The translations under genes were made by a program, and so were the position numbers. From the NCBI RefSeq assembly GCF_001039355.2, contig NW_019773644.1, positions 14,312 through 37,305 of the forward strand: a DNA stretch of 22,994 bases, given 5' to 3'. The stretch is from Lingula anatina (lineage: Eukaryota > Brachiopoda > Lingulata > Lingulida > Lingulidae). Positions 18,670 through 22,994 of the stretch are shown one piece after another; position 1 is the stretch's first letter, and every line of letters starts with the position of its first letter. The notes beneath the pieces are model-generated. The model made no database searches, was not told the origin of the DNA, and saw only the letters and a list, made by a program, of their open reading frames with translations.

Positions 18670-21600
18670 TTAGAATAGCCTAAATCCTGCTGGGTATTTT
18701 ATAAGTAGCAGATTTTCATACTGCTTCACTGCATGATCCCAGCCTAGGGTGCGATATATCTGAAAAAAAAAATTGAAAAAAATTTTAAAAAATAAAGACA
18801 AAAACCACAACGAAAAGTACAGATCAGAAACAGAGGTTGTAAATAAACAACTTCTGCAAATTCAATTTTCAATTTAAACTGAATCACTTTCATTAAAAAT
18901 CATAACAATTTATTTTATCATTTTACATCTAACATGCAACATTCAGACTAGGTAAAAAGGTGCTTTTCTTCTTTTAACCTTTTTGTGAATGTAATTAAAC
19001 TGACATGATTTAGGAAAATTTTAAAAAAGGATCACCTCATACCCCCTCTATATGTACATGCAATGGTTTGAGTTTGTTATTTCAAGACCCTTTCCTTAAG
19101 GACAAGTCAGTCACAGAAAAAGTTAGTACCTCAATGATCTTCAAATCATTTTCTTTGGTGTTCTTCTCGTCATTCTGTTTCTGCAACACTTTCAGTGCAC
19201 GGCCATAATGTTTGTGCGCAAGGGCATGGCGGACAACGAACTGTGACACCTGAAAACATGAGAAAATATGCAATTTTAAAAATAAAGAGCAATGATCAAA
19301 CAAATGCTATCGGGTAAAACTGCATGCTCTTCAAGCAAACTAAAAGCCTAGTCAGATCATTTTCATTAAAAATATGAAATTTAAAAAAAAAGAAAGAAAA
19401 AAATGTGTATACTTTAGGGCATTTAGATACCTTAAAGTTTACGACTTTAAAAAAGAATCTGATTAATTCTCATCCCATATTAATTCCCTACTCTAAAGGT
19501 TCTTAGGATAAATCCACCATTTTGTTGCAGGAAGAAAAGAAAAGGGTTTCATTTCCCTCGTAACTACTTACATATATCTTTACCCTCACCTTGAGATCAT
19601 TGATATCGATAAACTTTTGCAGCTCATAAAACGTAGCCGTCAGATCGTCCAGGGTAACCTCAGGCAGGTCCTCAGTGTCTCCCTCTGGTGGTTGTTCTGC
19701 TTTTCCCATGACAATGTCTGCCTGAGCACAGCCTAGCCGCCCCAGTGCGTCCACCAGCATGCCCTTCTGTTTGTCCATCTCACTAAGGATAAAATTATTA
19801 TCATTAGGGTAAACGGCTCTTGTATAATACATTCAAGTATGAAGCTATCGTTTACTGCAAAAGTTGGAAAGTATGGCATGGAATCAAGGAGGACACCTAC
19901 AGCAATGAAAAGATATCTTTGGCTCCCAAAAACTCAGAAAACTGCTGTTAGTTGGGGAAAATCTCATCCCTAATAACAGGACAAATGGTCCTTGACTTTG
20001 ATATAGGGGGTGGCACACTGTGGACTGTTAGGCCCTTTGAAACACTGACTTTTTTTCTGCTATGACGAAGACTGACAAGTCAGTCAAAAATTCAACACAA
20101 CAAAGAAAATGGAAGCAAATGTCTGAGACATGATGAAATAACAAAATACAACACCTTTTGATTGTCGCAGCTTCCGGTCTGGCATCAGTCTTCATCCCAT
20201 AGTATGCCAGCAGTGCATTCTGGTCTATGCGTGATGTCACTTCCTGTGCTGCAGCAAGGATAGATGGGAGTCTTTTAAGACGTTCTTGTTCATTGTCCAG
20301 GGACTGCAAGCGTGCCATGTAGAGGGGGAGATGATCAGGAAAGTCTTGAAGTAAATCCTCAAATATGGTCTGGCTGTTGTCTAGCCTGGAAATGTAAAGA
20401 AAAAGAACAAGTTTTCAGAATTATTTCAATGTATTCAAAACTGATGCTCACAACTAAAATTGTGAAACATTTTACTGAGAGCTTTCAACTATAGCCATCA
20501 CAAAACTATGACCAATTAACCTTATTATAGATTTTCTTGTTCTAGATTTCTAATCCTACCGTCATGAGCAAGCACTGCCAAATTCAATCACCATTATGAT
20601 TACAAAAACTCCTTAACAGTGATCCATTTTGGATGGGGTAAACTTTGGCGATTAAGGTAAAATATGCTGAAATTTTTTATTTATTTGTTTGTTTGTTTGT
20701 TCGTTTGTTTGTCTGTTTGTTTGTTTACATGAATGAGACCAGTCCTCACTGAAAAAGTAGGAAAATTGGCCATGATACTCGATTCACAAGAATGACCTAA
20801 ATGACCCTGACAAAGTCTGAATTCCGACAAAAGTCAGAAAAGTCTCATTAGCGTATTTATTAATTTTTGCTATAAAGATCTAATGCATATTGTGGGACTT
20901 CAAAGCCACTCACTTAGGCATCCAAGAAAGTTTTAGATCCCTGAGGGCTTCAGCATACTCCTGTTCTTTGGTCTTCTCCTTCTTGTCTTTGCCATTGTTC
21001 TTATTATTATTGTTCTTCTTCGCTACTTCTGTTACTGTATACTTGAATGGGTAAACGTCCTGGAAATATTGACATCTTTTAAGCAATGTAAAATACCCAA
21101 TTAGACATGTTGCTTTTGTTCTTAGTTGCCTTTTTCATCTGTTTTTTTTTTCTTTTTAATTTTTTTAAAATTAGTTTCTGACTCAAAGGTGAGTAAAAAC
21201 CTTAGACAAAGTAAGACAAATTAATAATAAAGCGAATACTATAAGACGTTTGAAAAAATATTGATTAATATATTTTTTAATAAAGACATTTTAAATGAAA
21301 ATGGCAAAACTGAGGGAAACTTATCAGAAAACATAGGATTCCTTTTAAGCCTCTTGCTGTTGAAAAGAAGGAATCATATGACATATGTTATTTCCACAAT
21401 GACCTTAGATTGATAAAATAAAATACAATAAAAAATAATTTTAACATACTGCTTTCTTTCCCAACTCGTCCTTTGCAAGAGAAATGGTGCCTGACAGGAA
21501 GTGCCCAGCAGCGACACCTTTTGGCAATCTGAAAAAACAACAGCAGTGTTTAAAGCCTACATTTCCACAGCATTTTAAAATATCTCTAAATGCTTTGGTC

Positions 21601-22028
21601 ACATTTTTAAGCCAAATTAGAAAATCAAGAAAGATATCCAAATCCACCTATAATGTACATGTAAAGCAATAGACAAATAATCTGATATTATAGCAAATGG
21701 AGTTGGGGGAAGGGGTTCCTTGTAGATAACATCCTTGATATGCACACATCCTTGATATGCAGTAAATTTTAGTATTTTATAATTTACAATGTTTAGTATA
21801 TACCCCAAACTTAATAACCATTTCATCTCTTAATCACAACTTGTACATTTTCATTTTCATTTCCTTTTAATTGTTAAAGCATATAAATATTTCCAAAGAG
21901 AAGTTGTACTATGTACATTATAAAACTCGTTTCATTTCTATATACTTACTTATCATCTGGTATTGGGGCAATAAAAACTGGGTACTTGTATCCTTTCTTC
22001 AATAAAAAGCACTGGAACTTCTTTCCAC
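18670..22028 (-). CDS. TPP2: Tripeptidyl-peptidase II, last seven coding exons (partial)
   Basis: TPP2 is a giant cytosolic subtilisin-type exopeptidase that removes tripeptides from N-termini of peptides released by the proteasome. Exons on the minus strand: 22028-21950, 21528-21450, 21059-20914, 20385-20155, 19782-19590, 19249-19130 and 18759-18670, with GT/AG borders and consistent phases. They encode the final 311 residues, the C-terminal helical part that builds the spindle-shaped complex; the catalytic domain lies outside the window. Landmarks shared with the vertebrate protein are PDDKLPKG, LGKKADVYP, EALRDLKLSWMPK, DQNALLAYYGMKTDARPEAA, MDKQKGMLVDAL and LGWDHA near the end. The stop is TAA at 18672-18670. 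Exon 3 holds a Lys/Asn-rich linker (NNNNKNNGKDKKEKTKEQ) where the vertebrate protein also has a charged, variable stretch. Upstream exons, beginning with the one that supplies the first base of the codon split at 22028, lie further right or outside. No damage is seen. Confidence 0.95.
20684..20726 (+). repeat. (TTTG)n microsatellite in a TPP2 intron
   Basis: About ten tetranucleotide units with tcg and tct interruptions, between exons ending at 20914 and starting at 20385. Confidence 0.9.
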
Positions 22029-22241
22029 CTTGAAAAAAAACAAGGCAGCAAAGCTGTCAAATGTACAGACAAAAGCCAGAAAATAAAAATGCAGGAAATA
22101 GGATACTGTCAATTCTGATGCACTAATGTATTATGCTTACTGTAACTGCATAGCCAACTTAAAATATAATTCTGCATATCAGTGGATTAGGATGAAAGTA
22201 AAATGTGTAACAAGAGTTCCCATACCTAATTCAATCTAACA

Positions 22242-22395
22242 GGATCAATCCAACTCCAAGGGGTTTCTCACTAATTTGCTTTCAGCTTAAGTGGCTTAGG
22301 ACTCTGGCATGCCAGTTTCAGTAGGCATGACAGACAGCTAAGCCACTTACATTGATTGCAATTTAGCGAAAATTCCCTTGGAGATAGATCGATCC
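22242..22395. mobile_element. Foldback MITE with 58-bp arms in a TPP2 intron
   Basis: The arm 22242-22299 (ggatcaatccaactccaagg onward to aagtggcttag) is complementary to 22338-22395 over its whole 58-bp length. About three quarters of positions match, including CTCCAAGG, GTGGCTTAG and GGATC. Weaker pairing continues outward to about 22215 and 22430, so the full element may be about 215 bp. The 38-base loop includes ggcatgcc. It has no coding capacity and no clear target duplication. Confidence 0.75.
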
Positions 22396-22529
22396 ACAGT
22401 TAGCGTGATAGGGTCTGGAAATAGTCCCTAAGGCTTCAGGCTGATAAGAGTTAAACTTTGGAAATGCCAGAATGAGATAAAGTGAAAAGTGAAAATTTCA
22501 CAAACATAAAAAATTGCTTAAACTCAATA

Positions 22530-22552
22530 ATATATATATATATATATATATA
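22530..22552 (+). repeat. (AT)n microsatellite
   Basis: About 11 AT units inside the TPP2 intron. Confidence 0.9.
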
Positions 22553-22802
22553 ATTTAATAGAGCTGTTTTTCTAATTTGGCTGTATGTCAATCCTAAGAA
22601 TCATTCTTGTATAGAAAATGTTACAAACATTACAGTACAGGGCTCCTGGTGGATGGGAGTGATAAGTCACATATTGAAAATGCCAGTTTGAAAAATGAAA
22701 AATTAAAAAAGAAAAAATTACAAAAATATTCCACTAAAGCTGCCATTCAGTCTAGCTGCATTACCTTGATATGAATCATCCACCTTGAGTTTAAACAGTG
22801 TA

Positions 22803-22935
22803 AACAACTCACAGAAATATAATATATTTTGTTTTACCACAAAAAGGGCAGTCATAGCTATTATTCTGATATCTGAACTTGTCATCAGACCATGTGACCT
22901 CTATAGATGGCTATACTTTGTAATAATTTCTTAAG
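22803..22935 (+). repeat. Dispersed 133-bp repeat, copy B
   Basis: Gap-free partner of 17374-17506 at about 86% identity, same orientation. Here the E-box core reads catgtg instead of cacgtg. It lies in TPP2 intronic DNA. Confidence 0.85.
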
Positions 22936-22994
22936 AGATTATAACAAAAAAAAAAAAACACTTTTAAGAAAAAAAATTAATTATTTGCCAAAAA

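Larger units (their letters stand above)
22029..22994. other. TPP2 intronic DNA to the window edge
   Basis: No further TPP2 exon can be supported. The stretch holds a foldback MITE, an (AT)n tract and the second copy of the 133-bp repeat, each listed separately. One short candidate exon at about 22755-22800 was considered and not accepted. Confidence 0.5.

Noticed and set aside
22755-22800. Possible additional TPP2 exon (minus strand, ending VDDSYQ with a GTAATG donor in matching phase)
   Set aside because: The phase fits, but the acceptor would fall at the edge of the 133-bp repeat, the exon would be only about 46 nt, and I cannot match the residues to the TPP2 family. A transcript or protein alignment would decide.

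Overview
The window looks like nuclear DNA of a marine invertebrate, most likely a lophotrochozoan such as a bivalve mollusc. This is inference. It rests on AT-rich noncoding DNA, short spliceosomal exons with GT/AG borders, many microsatellites, small foldback transposons, an animal-type tripeptidyl-peptidase II gene, and a polyketide synthase of a kind reported from molluscs and other invertebrates. No rRNA, intact tRNA, CRISPR array or bacterial operon is visible. Layout, left to right: (1) 1-3120 holds the 3' part of a plus-strand multidomain synthase gene. It encodes a ketoreductase (KR), an acyl carrier protein (ACP) and an NRPS-type condensation (C) domain in one intron-free block, with a frame break at 2275-2323 inside the C domain. 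(2) 3121-13163 is gene-poor and dense in transposon remains: an inverted-repeat element (3909-4072), a 255-bp foldback MITE (4485-4739), a decayed Tc1/mariner transposase on the minus strand (about 6045-7010), and a 2.1-kb element with perfect 22-bp terminal inverted repeats (8386-10523). A 750-bp PIF/Harbinger-like element (8655-9404) is nested in the last. A possible tRNA-derived SINE relic and a recurring 11-bp motif follow. (3) 13164-17066 is an apparently complete eight-exon minus-strand gene for a 519-residue F-box protein that I do not recognise by name. (4) 18670-22028 carries the last seven coding exons of TPP2 on the minus strand; the rest of that gene lies beyond the right edge. The three genes have no obvious shared pathway. 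The F-box protein is presumably a substrate receptor of an SCF ubiquitin ligase. TPP2 trims peptides downstream of the proteasome, so both act in protein turnover, but their adjacency is probably chance. The synthase is a separate secondary-metabolism or lipid gene. All splice junctions given here were chosen by hand from GT/AG borders, matching phases and protein continuity; none has transcript support.
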